Below, one piece after another: positions 9,866 through 19,041 of a stretch of DNA of 64,000 bases. The notes beneath the pieces are model-generated. The model had not been told where the DNA came from. It worked only from the letters and a program-made list of their open reading frames with translations, and ran no database searches. Position numbers and translations under genes: made by a program. How positions within the stretch are numbered: position 1 is the stretch's first letter; every line of letters starts with the position of its first letter. This DNA is from Flavobacteriaceae bacterium R38 (GTDB lineage: Bacteria; Bacteroidota; Bacteroidia; Flavobacteriales; Flavobacteriaceae): positions 124,001-188,000 of the forward strand of contig WXYP01000001.1 in NCBI GenBank assembly GCA_009901575.1. The letters are read 5' to 3'.

Positions 9866-10616
9866 TTTTGAAGAACAAATTAAAGAGAAATTTTCTTCTC
9901 GAATGATAGAGCCTTCTGAGAATGCATGGGAGCTATTAGAAAAAAAAATGGTTCAAAAAAAAACCAACCGATTTAATTACAGATATCTGTATGGAGCTGT
10001 TGCAGCAGTATTTATCGGAATAATGGTGATGCTGAATTTTATAAATACAGATGTAAAGAATGATAATGAACCATCGGTTGTAGAAAGTAATCCGCCAACT
10101 ATTGAAGACAGTGTTACAGAAAAGTATAAAGAACAGGAAATAGATTTTAGTAAAGAACCAGTATTAACTCAGGTTGAAGAAACTGAAAAAGAAGCTCCTA
10201 AAAAAGAAGATGTTTTAATAAAAGACAACATTATTCAGAATCAGGAGGTGGTAGAGATAGACAATGATAAGACACTTTTAATGAATACGAAAAAAGAAAC
10301 ATTAGAATCTCTTGCCAGTGTAGAACAAAAGAAAGATAGTTTAATAGATAAAAAAGTAATAGAAGTTCTGGCTTCTATTTCAGAATTAAATGAGCAAAAT
10401 GGAGCTGTTACAGATGCAGAAATTAATGCATTATTAGATAAGGCTCAAAAAGAAATCAATGCTCAGAGAATATTAAAGAATAACAAAGTAGATGCTACAG
10501 CACTTCTTCTAGACGTAGAAGGAGAAATAGATAGATCTTTTAGAGACAAAGTCTTCGAAGCAATTAAAAATGGGTACTCAAAAGTGAAAACGGCAGTAGC
10601 AGAACGCAATCATTAA
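9852..10616 (+). CDS. Single-pass membrane protein, probable sigma-factor partner
   Basis: The 254-residue protein has a cytoplasmic head (about residues 1-42, with MIEPSENAWELLEKKM), one membrane segment at about 47-63 (GAVAAVFIGIMVMLNF) and a long charged, Glu/Lys-rich extracytoplasmic tail. The layout and the 14-bp overlap with the ECF gene fit an anti-sigma-like regulator. I see no recognised zinc-binding anti-sigma motif, so its effect on the sigma factor is inferred from context only. Confidence 0.7.
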   Translation: MALNNFEEQIKEKFSSRMIEPSENAWELLEKKMVQKKTNRFNYRYLYGAVAAVFIGIMVMLNFINTDVKNDNEPSVVESNPPTIEDSVTEKYKEQEIDFSKEPVLTQVEETEKEAPKKEDVLIKDNIIQNQEVVEIDNDKTLLMNTKKETLESLASVEQKKDSLIDKKVIEVLASISELNEQNGAVTDAEINALLDKAQKEINAQRILKNNKVDATALLLDVEGEIDRSFRDKVFEAIKNGYSKVKTAVAERNH

Positions 10617-10671
10617 TTCATTAATCAAATACACTATTTATCACTTTTAAATAGTCAATAACGAACATATT

Positions 10672-11766
10672 ATGAAGAATTTTATACTTTATATTGCTAC
10701 GGCAATGGTGGTCTTTGGTACGCATACTTTAAATGCGCAAACAGTAGAAAATGTCAGTTTTAATAAAAAATCGAATCAGTTAAAAAAACTTGAGAAAGAA
10801 AAGGAAAAGATTATTCGGGAAGAAAAAAATGCATTGAAAAAAACAGTTATTGAGATAGAAAAACAATTAAAGGCAAAAGAAATAAATAGTGAGAAAGCAC
10901 AGGAACTCAAAGAAGAAGCTGCTGTGAGACATGCTTTAAATATTGAAAACAGAATTGCTATCATAGATAATAGAATAGCATTATTAGAACGAAATGGTAT
11001 AAATGATAGTAAACTGGACTCTGTTGAATATGTCGATGTAGGTTTAGGAAGTGCGTTAAAAGATGGAGGAAGGTTTCTTGGGATTAAATTCAATAAGAAT
11101 GATAGAAAAAGAGAGTTTAAGTATGATAGAAGAACTACTTCAGATTTAGTTTTAGCTGTAGGATTTAATAATGCAATTCAAGATGGTGTTTCTTTAAATG
11201 ATTCAGATTACAGGTTTGCAGGTTCTCGCTTCTTTGAAATTGGAGTGGCCTGGAGAACACGAGTTTTTCAGAATACTAATTTTTTGAGATTTAGGTATGG
11301 TTTGTCATTTCAGATTAACAATTTAAAACCAACAGGGAATAGAATATTTGTAGATGAAAACGGACAAACAACGCTACAGGAATTTGAGTTTGATCTTGAT
11401 AAATCTAAAATCAGAAATACCAATTTAGTTGTACCTGTTCATTTTGAATTTGGGCCTTCAAGAAAACGAGAAGGCGAAAGCTATGTTCGTTACTCAACAC
11501 ATAAAAAACTTAAAATAGGAGTTGGAGGATACGGAGGTTTCAATATTGGAACTCGTCAAAAATTAAAATTTGTAAATAATGGCGAACGTGTAAAAGAAAA
11601 AATAAGAGGAGACTTTAATGTAAATGACCTTGTCTACGGACTTAGTGGTTACATAGGTTGGGGATCTACTGGGTTATATGTAAAATACGATTTAAATCCG
11701 ATATTCAATGATGACCAGCCTGAACAAAGAAATATCTCTCTGGGACTTAGATTTGATTTAGATTAA
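10672..11766 (+). CDS. Exported protein with coiled coil and outer-membrane-barrel-like C-terminus
   Basis: A signal peptide (ending LNAQ, about residue 23) is followed by a Lys/Glu-rich coiled coil at about 35-105. From about residue 130 the chain alternates polar and aromatic residues (FRYGLSFQINN, YVKYDLNPIF, NISLGLRFDLD) and ends in an aromatic-rich strand, as in beta-barrel outer-membrane proteins. It lies 56 bp after the membrane partner of the ECF sigma factor, so it may be the target gene of that system. No named family is recognised. Confidence 0.65.
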   Translation: MKNFILYIATAMVVFGTHTLNAQTVENVSFNKKSNQLKKLEKEKEKIIREEKNALKKTVIEIEKQLKAKEINSEKAQELKEEAAVRHALNIENRIAIIDNRIALLERNGINDSKLDSVEYVDVGLGSALKDGGRFLGIKFNKNDRKREFKYDRRTTSDLVLAVGFNNAIQDGVSLNDSDYRFAGSRFFEIGVAWRTRVFQNTNFLRFRYGLSFQINNLKPTGNRIFVDENGQTTLQEFEFDLDKSKIRNTNLVVPVHFEFGPSRKREGESYVRYSTHKKLKIGVGGYGGFNIGTRQKLKFVNNGERVKEKIRGDFNVNDLVYGLSGYIGWGSTGLYVKYDLNPIFNDDQPEQRNISLGLRFDLD

Positions 11767-11821
11767 AAATTGAATTTCCTTTTAATGAATAATTAAATTA
11801 ATTTGTAGTGTATTTAAATAA

Positions 11822-11898
11822 AACTCGTCAATTCGAGTGGTTTCTCAAAAGAAAACCTGTCTGCCGACAAAGGCAGGCTCGAACTGATGGGTTTTTAA
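11822..11898. repeat. Intergenic palindromic (REP-like) element
   Basis: Between two genes lies a nested inverted structure: an outer aaaacc (11852-11857) pairs with ggtttt near 11890, and an inner CTGCC (11861-11865) pairs with GGCAG (11872-11876). The cctgtctgccgacaaaggca segment is GC-rich against an AT-rich background. I recall similar elements as dispersed repeats in flavobacterial genomes. It could also serve as terminator for the gene ending at 11766. Confidence 0.5.
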
Positions 11899-11942
11899 TA
11901 TTAAGAAATTCTTAGACATTAACATTTGTGATTGAATACAAC

Positions 11943-13025
11943 ATGAGAAAATTAAGTTTACTGTACTTTTTTATATTGTATTTTATAATTACAAATGCAC
12001 AACTGTCTAATCGTATCGATAGTTTAGCCAAAGCATACGTAGCAAAAGGATTTAATGGAAATGTATTTTATTCTAAAAACGATTCAATTCTTTTTGCGAA
12101 TAGCTATGGTTATAGTGATTTTTCAACTAAAAAACCACTAAATATTCATACCATTTTTGAATTAGGATCTTGTAGTAAACAATTTACAGCTCTGGCTATT
12201 GTTCAATTAGTTGAAAAAGATTTAGTAAACTATAATACTAGAGTTAGTGAAATTATCGAAGATTTTCCATATGATAATATAACCGTAGAACATTTATTAA
12301 GACATCAATTAGGCCTTCCGGATTATCAAAAAATACTTTATGATAAAAGAAACTGGGATCGTAAAAAGCAAGCTACAAATCAGGACGTAATAAAAGTATT
12401 ATCTAAATTAAAAATAGAGCTGAAATTTAAACCGGGAAGCCAATATGAATATAATAATACAGGATATGTGATTTTAGGAAGTATTATTGAAAAGTTAAGT
12501 AATACATTCTATGAAAAATATATTGAAGAACACATTTTTAAGCCAGTAGGCATGTTCGAATCCAGAGTGCAGAATAACGAGAAATTTATTCCAGATTATG
12601 AAAATATTGCTTTAGGATATACATATAATGACAAGAAAAAGAAATATCGTAGTGTTGAAAAAGATAAAAATCATAAGCATATTCATTGGATGAATCGTAT
12701 TGTTGGACCCCGCGGAATTTATTCTTCCATATTAGATCTTGAAAAATGGAAAAAAGCATTGCATTATAATACTTTAATTTCTGAAAAAAGTAAACAACAA
12801 ATGTTTACTACAGATAGTATTTCAAAAAAATATGGATATGGTTTTGCTATATATTTAACAAATAATAAAGGTAAATGGGTGTATCATAATGGAAGCTGGT
12901 CAGGCTATAAAACAATGGCATTATATTTACCTGAAAGCAATGAATATTTGACTATTTTGAGTAATAACAGATATGAAGAAGTTTACTCAAAGTTTGAAGC
13001 AGATTTTTATAAACTAATACAATAA
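11943..13025 (+). CDS. Secreted serine hydrolase, class C beta-lactamase/PBP fold
   Basis: The ATG at 11943 starts a signal peptide (MRKLSLLYFFILYF..TNAQ); the longer GTG start at 11928 adds five residues and is less likely. The 360-residue protein has the three active-site motifs of the family: SxxK (SCSK, about residue 71), YxN (YNN, in YEYNNTGY) and HxG (HNG in YHNGSWSG). Such proteins act as D-alanyl-peptidases, esterases or beta-lactamases in the periplasm; which applies is not visible. It is flanked by unrelated genes and looks monocistronic. Confidence 0.85.
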   Translation: MRKLSLLYFFILYFIITNAQLSNRIDSLAKAYVAKGFNGNVFYSKNDSILFANSYGYSDFSTKKPLNIHTIFELGSCSKQFTALAIVQLVEKDLVNYNTRVSEIIEDFPYDNITVEHLLRHQLGLPDYQKILYDKRNWDRKKQATNQDVIKVLSKLKIELKFKPGSQYEYNNTGYVILGSIIEKLSNTFYEKYIEEHIFKPVGMFESRVQNNEKFIPDYENIALGYTYNDKKKKYRSVEKDKNHKHIHWMNRIVGPRGIYSSILDLEKWKKALHYNTLISEKSKQQMFTTDSISKKYGYGFAIYLTNNKGKWVYHNGSWSGYKTMALYLPESNEYLTILSNNRYEEVYSKFEADFYKLIQ

Positions 13026-13108
13026 TTACATATTGGTTTTATATGTATATTGATATACATAAAAGTACAAAATTGAGTATTTTTACTTTTCGCTTTAAGT
13101 AAAAGAAT

Positions 13109-15064
13109 TTGATCTCAAAATTAACCATAGATAAGGTATTTGAAACTGCTCGTTTAGAGGAAGTAATAGGCGATTTTGTACAGCTTAAAAAATCAGGTTC
13201 AAATTTTAAAGGCTTAAGTCCGTTTTCAGACGAACGCACTCCTAGTTTTATGGTCTCTCCTGTAAAACAGATATGGAAAGATTTTAGTAGTGGTAAGGGA
13301 GGAAATGTAGTAGCTTTTCTAATGGAGCATGAACATTTTACTTATCCTGAAGCTATTAAGTATCTGGCTAAAAAATACAACATAGAAGTAGAAGAAACTC
13401 AACAAAGCCAGGAGCAAAAAAAACAAGCCAATGAAAGGGAAAGCATGTACCTTGTTTCTGAATATGCTCAGAAATATTTTCAGGATACCCTTCTGAATAA
13501 AGAAAAAGGAAAAGCAATAGGCCTTACGTATTTTAAAGAAAGAGGGTTTACTGATGAAACGATTAAAAAGTTTAAACTTGGTTATTCTTTAGATGAATGG
13601 GAAGCTTTCACCAAAGAAGCTCTTGAGAATGGATATGCACTGGAATTTCTGGAAAAAACAGGGCTTACCATAGTCAAAGAACAAAAACAGTTTGATCGCT
13701 TTAAAGGAAGGGTGATGTTTCCTATTCACTCTATGAGTGGCAGAGTATTGGGTTTTGGAGGTAGAATACTCACTTCTGATAAAAAGGCAGCCAAATATTT
13801 GAATTCGCCGGAGAGTGATATTTATCATAAGAGTAAAGTTTTATATGGTATTTATCAGGCAAAACAGGCAATAGCCAAAGAAAATAACTGTTACCTTGTT
13901 GAAGGATATACAGATGTTATTCAGTTTAATCAAAGAGGAATAGAAAATGTTGTTGCGTCTAGTGGAACTGCTTTAACTCCGGAACAAATCAGATTAATTA
14001 ACAGGCTTACCAATAATATCACTGTATTATTTGATGGGGATGCAGCAGGTTTGAGAGCTTCTTTAAGAGGAATAGATCTTATTCTTGAGCAAGGGATGAA
14101 TGTGAAAGTCTGTACCTTCCCTGAGGGTGAAGACCCTGATAGTTTTGCAAAAAATAATGAATATGAAGACCTGGTGTTATATCTTCAGGAAAATGCAAAA
14201 GATTTTATTCAGTTTAAAGCTTCATTATTAGTAGAACAAGCCCAGAACGATCCTATAAAGAAAGCAGAAACTATACGGGATATTGTAAATAGTATTTCAA
14301 AAATTCCAGATAGAATCCAAAGAGAGGTATATGTACAGGAATGCTCTCGGATTATGGAAATCTCTGAAGCTGTTCTTTTTAATACTTTAGCTCAATTAGG
14401 AAAAAAAGACATTTCTGAAGCAAATAAAAAATTCAAACAATCTCAAAAAGCTTTTGAAGTTGTTAGAGAAAAACAAGCTATAGAAAAGGTAGATGTTCAA
14501 TATCTTTTAGAAAGAAAAATTATTGAAATCCTTTTGCTTTATGGGAATAGAAAAGAAGAGTTTGAAGATTATATCTTAAAAGAAAACGAAAAAGGAGAAT
14601 TGGTTTTAGAACCTGAAGTTCATGAAATGAAGGTTTATGAAAAATTGTATCTTGATTTGCAACAAGACGAGATAGAGCTTTCTAATCCTAAATTTAAGAA
14701 GATTTATTCTCAGTTAATTGCTAAGTTTAGTGAAAATACAGAGTTTGCAATAGAACAGTACGTAAATGAGGCAGATGTAGAAACTTCGGAAGAGATTACT
14801 TCCATATTAATGGATGAAGAAAAGTATGAGCTACACGATTGGGAGAGTAAAGAGATCTATGTAAAAGATAAAGATAAAACAGTAGGTCAATTAGTCAGTG
14901 AAACCATTTTAAGTCTTCGTTGTTATTTAATAGATAAATGTGTGAATGATTTGGGGCAAAAAACAATAGAAAAAAAAGATGATAACCGTGAAACTCTGGA
15001 AGAGATCATGAATTATCATCAATTAAAAAAGTTGTTATCTAATAAACTCAACAGAGTTTTATAG
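13109..15064 (+). CDS. dnaG: DNA primase, zinc ligands replaced
   Basis: DnaG makes RNA primers at the replication fork. The 651-residue protein has the N-terminal domain, the TOPRIM core (YLVEGYTDVIQF, SSGTALTPEQ, LFDGDAAG) and a C-terminal helicase-binding part. The N-terminal domain keeps the fold pattern (FKGLSPFSDERTPSF..KQIWKDFSSGKGGNVVAF), but the four zinc ligands of the usual CPFH..CFGC motif read Ser37, Ser40, Asp58 and Ser61. The start is a TTG. I believe this loss is shared by flavobacterial primases rather than being a strain defect. Confidence 0.93.
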   Translation: MISKLTIDKVFETARLEEVIGDFVQLKKSGSNFKGLSPFSDERTPSFMVSPVKQIWKDFSSGKGGNVVAFLMEHEHFTYPEAIKYLAKKYNIEVEETQQSQEQKKQANERESMYLVSEYAQKYFQDTLLNKEKGKAIGLTYFKERGFTDETIKKFKLGYSLDEWEAFTKEALENGYALEFLEKTGLTIVKEQKQFDRFKGRVMFPIHSMSGRVLGFGGRILTSDKKAAKYLNSPESDIYHKSKVLYGIYQAKQAIAKENNCYLVEGYTDVIQFNQRGIENVVASSGTALTPEQIRLINRLTNNITVLFDGDAAGLRASLRGIDLILEQGMNVKVCTFPEGEDPDSFAKNNEYEDLVLYLQENAKDFIQFKASLLVEQAQNDPIKKAETIRDIVNSISKIPDRIQREVYVQECSRIMEISEAVLFNTLAQLGKKDISEANKKFKQSQKAFEVVREKQAIEKVDVQYLLERKIIEILLLYGNRKEEFEDYILKENEKGELVLEPEVHEMKVYEKLYLDLQQDEIELSNPKFKKIYSQLIAKFSENTEFAIEQYVNEADVETSEEITSILMDEEKYELHDWESKEIYVKDKDKTVGQLVSETILSLRCYLIDKCVNDLGQKTIEKKDDNRETLEEIMNYHQLKKLLSNKLNRVL

Positions 15065-15066
15065 CA

Positions 15067-15699
15067 TTACTGCAATAACTCTAAAGCTTTAGCTTGTTGT
15101 AGCATGTCAACAAGATTGTCTACATTAAGCTTTCTCATTAATCGGGCTTTGTAAGTACTTACAGTTTTCTCATTAAGGTTTAATTCTTCTGCAACGTGTT
15201 TGTTACGTTTACCTGCAGCAAGAAGTTTTAAAACTTCAATTTCTCTGGTAGATAATTTTCTAAAGAATCTACGTGGTTTATTTGTGCTTTCATCTACTGC
15301 TAAACGCTGAGCCAATTCATTTGTAATAAATACACCACCGTTGTGAATTTTATTAACAGCTTCCGGAATAAGTGATATGTCACTACTTTTTGAAAGGTAA
15401 CCTGAAGCACCTGCTCTCAACGTACTAATAGCGTACACATCTTCTGGCTGAGCACTATACATTAAAACTTTAACTTCCGGATAATCTTTTTTAAGTTTTC
15501 GTAAAGCGGTTATTCCGTTAATCTCAGGAATATCCATTTCTAATAAAACTAAATTGGGTTTCTTTTTAGCGAGTTGTTCAAATAATTCTTCTGTGGTGTT
15601 TGCGGTTCCAGAAATTTGAATTTCTTTATAATCCTGTAAAACAGCCGCAATTCCTGCTTGTACAATTGGATGGTTGTCAGCCACTAAAACTTTAATCAT
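15067..15699 (-). CDS. NarL/LuxR-type response regulator with atypical receiver
   Basis: The 210-residue protein has a receiver domain (1-125) and a LuxR-type helix-turn-helix (STREIEVLKLLAAGKRNKHVAEELNLNEKTVSTYKARL, about 149-187). At the phospho-acceptor position the sequence reads VLLEMDIPEING: Glu54 stands where Asp is expected, and the acidic pocket is Asp8-Asn9 instead of two acids. The conserved Ser (MYSAQ) and Lys (SKSS) remain. It may act independently of phosphorylation. No histidine kinase is nearby. It converges with dnaG, 2 bp apart. Confidence 0.88.
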   Translation of the reverse strand: MIKVLVADNHPIVQAGIAAVLQDYKEIQISGTANTTEELFEQLAKKKPNLVLLEMDIPEINGITALRKLKKDYPEVKVLMYSAQPEDVYAISTLRAGASGYLSKSSDISLIPEAVNKIHNGGVFITNELAQRLAVDESTNKPRRFFRKLSTREIEVLKLLAAGKRNKHVAEELNLNEKTVSTYKARLMRKLNVDNLVDMLQQAKALELLQ

Positions 15700-15881
15700 A
15701 ATAAAATGGTTTAGAAGTTAGTCTTTAAATATTTAAAACCATTACATAGTGTGTTATGCGCACGTTTATAGTATTATAACGATGATGCCATTGTACTATA
15801 CATAGGTTCGAGGGTTAAGGGTAAGGTAAAAGTAAATAAAAAATAAAGATTCTACAAGAGATTTGCGAATTTTCGTTCTTT

Positions 15882-16673
15882 TTACATTTTTAAATTGTCA
15901 GGGATAGTACAGACAGGTATTGGAAGCATTTTGTGCTTATTTGCAGTATTGAATTTTAGATAAATAGTCATAATTTCTTTTTCTCTTCCTTCAAAATCGC
16001 TAATAGATTTACCTTCTTCAACCATTTTCATCGCCCATTCTAATTCTGGATATGTAGCTCCTATTTGATCTTCATCTGTACGGTCATCCCCCCAAAGGCC
16101 ATCTGTAGGAGGAGCTACTTGTATAGACTTTACAATGTCAAGATGTTTGGCTATTTCAAAAACTTCAGTCTTTAATAAATCTGCAATCGGACTTAAATCG
16201 ACACCTCCATCCCCATATTTGGTGTAAAAACCAACACCAAAATCTTCTACCTTATTTCCGGTTCCTGCAACTAAGTAACCATTTAATGCTGCAAAATAAT
16301 ACAGAGAGGTCATTCGTAACCTGGCCCTAGTATTGGCGAGTGACATGAATCTGGATTCTTCATTTTCTACCGGAGGAAATGCGCTAACCAGTTGATCAAA
16401 AACTTTGGTTAATTCTACATGTTCAGAACTGATATTTTTATACTTGCTCTTAAGCCATTCTATGTGTTGAATAGCCCTGTTAACCTGATTTTCTGCTTGG
16501 TGAATGGGCATTTCCAGGCATAAAGTTGGTAATCCGGTTTTGGCGCATAAAGTAGAGGTGACGGCAGAATCTATACCCCCGGAAACACCAATTACAAATC
16601 CGTTTACCTTGGCATTTTCTGCATATTCTTTTAGCCAGTTGACAATGTGATTAATAACTTTTTCAGTTTTCAT
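15882..16673 (-). CDS. nadE: NH3-dependent NAD+ synthetase
   Basis: NadE amidates nicotinic acid adenine dinucleotide to NAD+ with ATP and ammonia. The 263-residue form has no glutaminase domain, so it uses free ammonia. The ATP-PPi loop SGGIDSA is visible at about 31-37, with CLEMPIHQ, GTGNKVED and the PPTDGLWGDDRTDEDQIG segment. I start at the ATG at 16673 (MKTEKVINHIV); the frame extends 14 codons further, but that extension has no family match. Confidence 0.94.
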   Translation of the reverse strand: MKTEKVINHIVNWLKEYAENAKVNGFVIGVSGGIDSAVTSTLCAKTGLPTLCLEMPIHQAENQVNRAIQHIEWLKSKYKNISSEHVELTKVFDQLVSAFPPVENEESRFMSLANTRARLRMTSLYYFAALNGYLVAGTGNKVEDFGVGFYTKYGDGGVDLSPIADLLKTEVFEIAKHLDIVKSIQVAPPTDGLWGDDRTDEDQIGATYPELEWAMKMVEEGKSISDFEGREKEIMTIYLKFNTANKHKMLPIPVCTIPDNLKM

Positions 16674-16780
16674 ATAAACGGATTTTAATGACGAAAGATT
16701 ATTTTTGTACAGCAAAAATAACGGATTCGTAAAATTATTAAAACATATATACGTTTTAAGTCAGAGGTTAAATTTTTTTT

Positions 16781-17740
16781 ATGAGAATATTCATCGTATT
16801 ATTTTGTTTGATTGCGTTAGTTAGCTGTCAAAAAGAAAATAAAATAGAAAAAGAAATTGCAGCAATACAATTAGATGTTCAAACAGATAGATTTGATCGA
16901 AAATTTGCACAAGTTAAAGTTGAAAACCTGGGAAGTTTGAAAGCAGAATATCCTTTTTTGTTTCCTGAACAATTTCCAGACAGTCTTTGGGTTACACAGA
17001 TTAAAGATACACTTCAAATTGATTTGAATAATGAAGTAGCAAAAGAGTTTCCTGGGATTGAAGATCAGGAAATAGAAATAAAGTCATTACTCCAGCATAT
17101 TAAATATTATTTCCCTGAAAAAACAATTCCGGGTAAGATTATCACTGTGACCTCCAATGTTGATTATAAAAATAAGGTGATTTATACAGATGATTTTTTG
17201 TTTGTTTCATTAGATACTTACCTGGGGGAGAATCACAGGTTTTATGATGGCATACAAGGTTATATTCGAAAGAATATGAATAAGGAAATGATGGCCTCTG
17301 ATGCTGCATCTGCTTTTGCTAATACAATAATACCGGTTCTTAGGAATCGAGAATTTCTTGCATCTATGATTTTTTATGGAAAAGAATTGTATTTGAAAGA
17401 TGTGTTGATACCTTTTAAGACTGATGCAGAAAAAATTGGTTATACTGAAGAAGAATATGCATGGTCTGAAGCCAATGAAAGTGAAATCTGGCGGTATTTT
17501 GTTGAAAGAGACTTGCTTTTTTCTACAGATAGTAAGTTGCTGGAAAGATTTATAAAAACAGCGCCTTTTTCAAAATTTTATTTAGAATTAGATGCAGAGT
17601 CGCCGGGGAGAATAGGAAGGTACATCGGATGGCAAATCGTACGTGCTTATATGGATAATAATGATGTATCTTTGCAGGAATTAATGACGACACCTTTTGA
17701 TGTGATCTTTAATAAATCAAAATTTAAACCCAGAAAATAA
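16781..17740 (+). CDS. gldB: Gliding motility lipoprotein GldB
   Basis: The 319-residue protein begins with a lipoprotein signal peptide (LIALVSC, Cys17 of the lipobox), placing it in the cell envelope. The sequence after it (DRFDRKFAQ, FPEQFPDSLW, the YGKELYLKD region and YIGWQIVRAYMDNN near the end) fits GldB, one of the core Gld proteins of the Bacteroidota gliding and type IX secretion apparatus. Its stop codon overlaps the gldC start by one base, the usual gldB-gldC pairing. Confidence 0.93.
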   Translation: MRIFIVLFCLIALVSCQKENKIEKEIAAIQLDVQTDRFDRKFAQVKVENLGSLKAEYPFLFPEQFPDSLWVTQIKDTLQIDLNNEVAKEFPGIEDQEIEIKSLLQHIKYYFPEKTIPGKIITVTSNVDYKNKVIYTDDFLFVSLDTYLGENHRFYDGIQGYIRKNMNKEMMASDAASAFANTIIPVLRNREFLASMIFYGKELYLKDVLIPFKTDAEKIGYTEEEYAWSEANESEIWRYFVERDLLFSTDSKLLERFIKTAPFSKFYLELDAESPGRIGRYIGWQIVRAYMDNNDVSLQELMTTPFDVIFNKSKFKPRK

Positions 17741-18078
17741 TGTCAAAAACGCATACTTCAAATATTAATTTGGTTGTAGAATTGGATGAAAACAGAGTAC
17801 CTGAAAAATTAAGGTGGTCTGCAGAAGATGGAGGCGTAAGTAATGAAGAAGCTAAAGCGATGCTGTTATCTATTTGGGATAGTAAACAGCAAGAAACACT
17901 TAAAATTGATCTTTGGACAAAAGATATGCCGGTTGACGAGATGAAACTCTTTTTTCATCAAACATTAGTAACTTTAAGCGACACCTTTTATAAAGCAACT
18001 CAAGATGAGAAAATGACTGCTACAATGAAAGATTTCTGTGATTATTTTGCCGAAAAACTAGAGCTTAAAAAGAATTGA
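17740..18078 (+). CDS. gldC: Gliding motility protein GldC
   Basis: A 112-residue cytoplasmic protein without signal peptide. The sequence (VELDENRVPEKLRWSAEDGG, LSIWDSKQQETLKIDLWTKDMPVDEMK) fits the GldC family. It starts in the last base of the gldB stop (taATG), so it depends on gldB translation. In the family GldC supports gliding but is less essential than GldB; its biochemical role is not established. Confidence 0.93.
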   Translation: MSKTHTSNINLVVELDENRVPEKLRWSAEDGGVSNEEAKAMLLSIWDSKQQETLKIDLWTKDMPVDEMKLFFHQTLVTLSDTFYKATQDEKMTATMKDFCDYFAEKLELKKN

Positions 18079-18129
18079 TGTAACAACTTTTCAGGTAGTT
18101 CGTCTTAATTTAATAAAGACAAAACTATC

Positions 18130-18597
18130 ATGAAAAGAATTATTTGCTTAAGTCTGGTATCACTGTTTGCATTTTCTTGCGCAACCAAAACACCATACAA
18201 AGAATTTAAAAAAGAAAATAGAAAAGCAGCAGATATTTCTATTGGGATGCCTGCTTTTTTAGTGCACTTATTTGTTCCTAATGAAGATGTTAGAGAGTTT
18301 AAAGAAATAGTGAGTGGGATTAGGAGGTATCATGTAATGGTGGTTTCTGAAAACATAGAGCAAATAGATGATACTTTTGATGATCTGGTTGAAAATCCGG
18401 ATTATGAAAAACTGTTTTATTATCGTGAAGATGGAACAAAAATCGATTTCTACACCTATAATAAAAAGAATAAAATAAAAGAGGTAGTTCTAAAAGTTAA
18501 AGATGGGGACGATCTTGTGATTGTCAATATGCAAGGTAATATCAAATTAAATGCTCTTCCTTCGGAAGTTGAAGATATTATAGCAGGAAGAGATTAA
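18130..18597 (+). CDS. DUF4252-type lipoprotein
   Basis: The 155-residue product has a short lipoprotein signal (SLFAFSC, lipobox Cys17) and an alpha/beta soluble domain. The region after ENPDYEKLFYYREDGTKIDFY with a hydrophobic VIVNMQGNIKLN strand fits the DUF4252 family common in Bacteroidota. Function is unknown. It follows gldC by 51 bp and could be cotranscribed with the gliding genes. Confidence 0.7.
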   Translation: MKRIICLSLVSLFAFSCATKTPYKEFKKENRKAADISIGMPAFLVHLFVPNEDVREFKEIVSGIRRYHVMVVSENIEQIDDTFDDLVENPDYEKLFYYREDGTKIDFYTYNKKNKIKEVVLKVKDGDDLVIVNMQGNIKLNALPSEVEDIIAGRD

Positions 18598-18660
18598 TGT
18601 TAAGCAGTGAGGTTGTATTTTAAAATGTAAGAAGCGTTTTAATAAATCGACTTAGGAAGT

Positions 18661-19041
18661 ATGAAATCTAAGCTGATATTTATATACAATGCAAATTCGG
18701 GTAAATTAAATGAATACTTGGATATTGCGCATAAAATAATAAGTCCGAAGACATACCAATGTCATCTGTGTGATATTACTCATGGCACTTTTAAAGTAAG
18801 ACCGGCCTGGAAAAAGTTTAGAGAAGAGACTGATATTGCAATGGAGTTTTTGCATATTGATGAATACGAGAGTAAATATAAATCCAAGTTTCAACATGCT
18901 TTTACATATCCGATAATTTTGATTCAGGAAGATTCAGACTTACAGGTTTTTATGTCTACTGAAGAAATAAATAAACTGGAAACTGTTGAAGAATTAATGG
19001 GTGTGATTGAAGTAAGAGCAGAAGAGATTAATATTAGTTAA
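18661..19041 (+). CDS. Small conserved soluble protein (unknown function)
   Basis: A 126-residue protein without signal or membrane segment. It begins [20 protein letters not shown] and contains a CHLCD segment at about residues 39-43 and many aromatic residues. Relatives in Flavobacteriia are sometimes labelled GTPase, but I see no P-loop or G motifs, so that label is not supported. Its 3' end overlaps the convergent engB gene by 8 bp. Confidence 0.65.
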   Translation: MKSKLIFIYNANSGKLNEYLDIAHKIISPKTYQCHLCDITHGTFKVRPAWKKFREETDIAMEFLHIDEYESKYKSKFQHAFTYPIILIQEDSDLQVFMSTEEINKLETVEELMGVIEVRAEEINIS

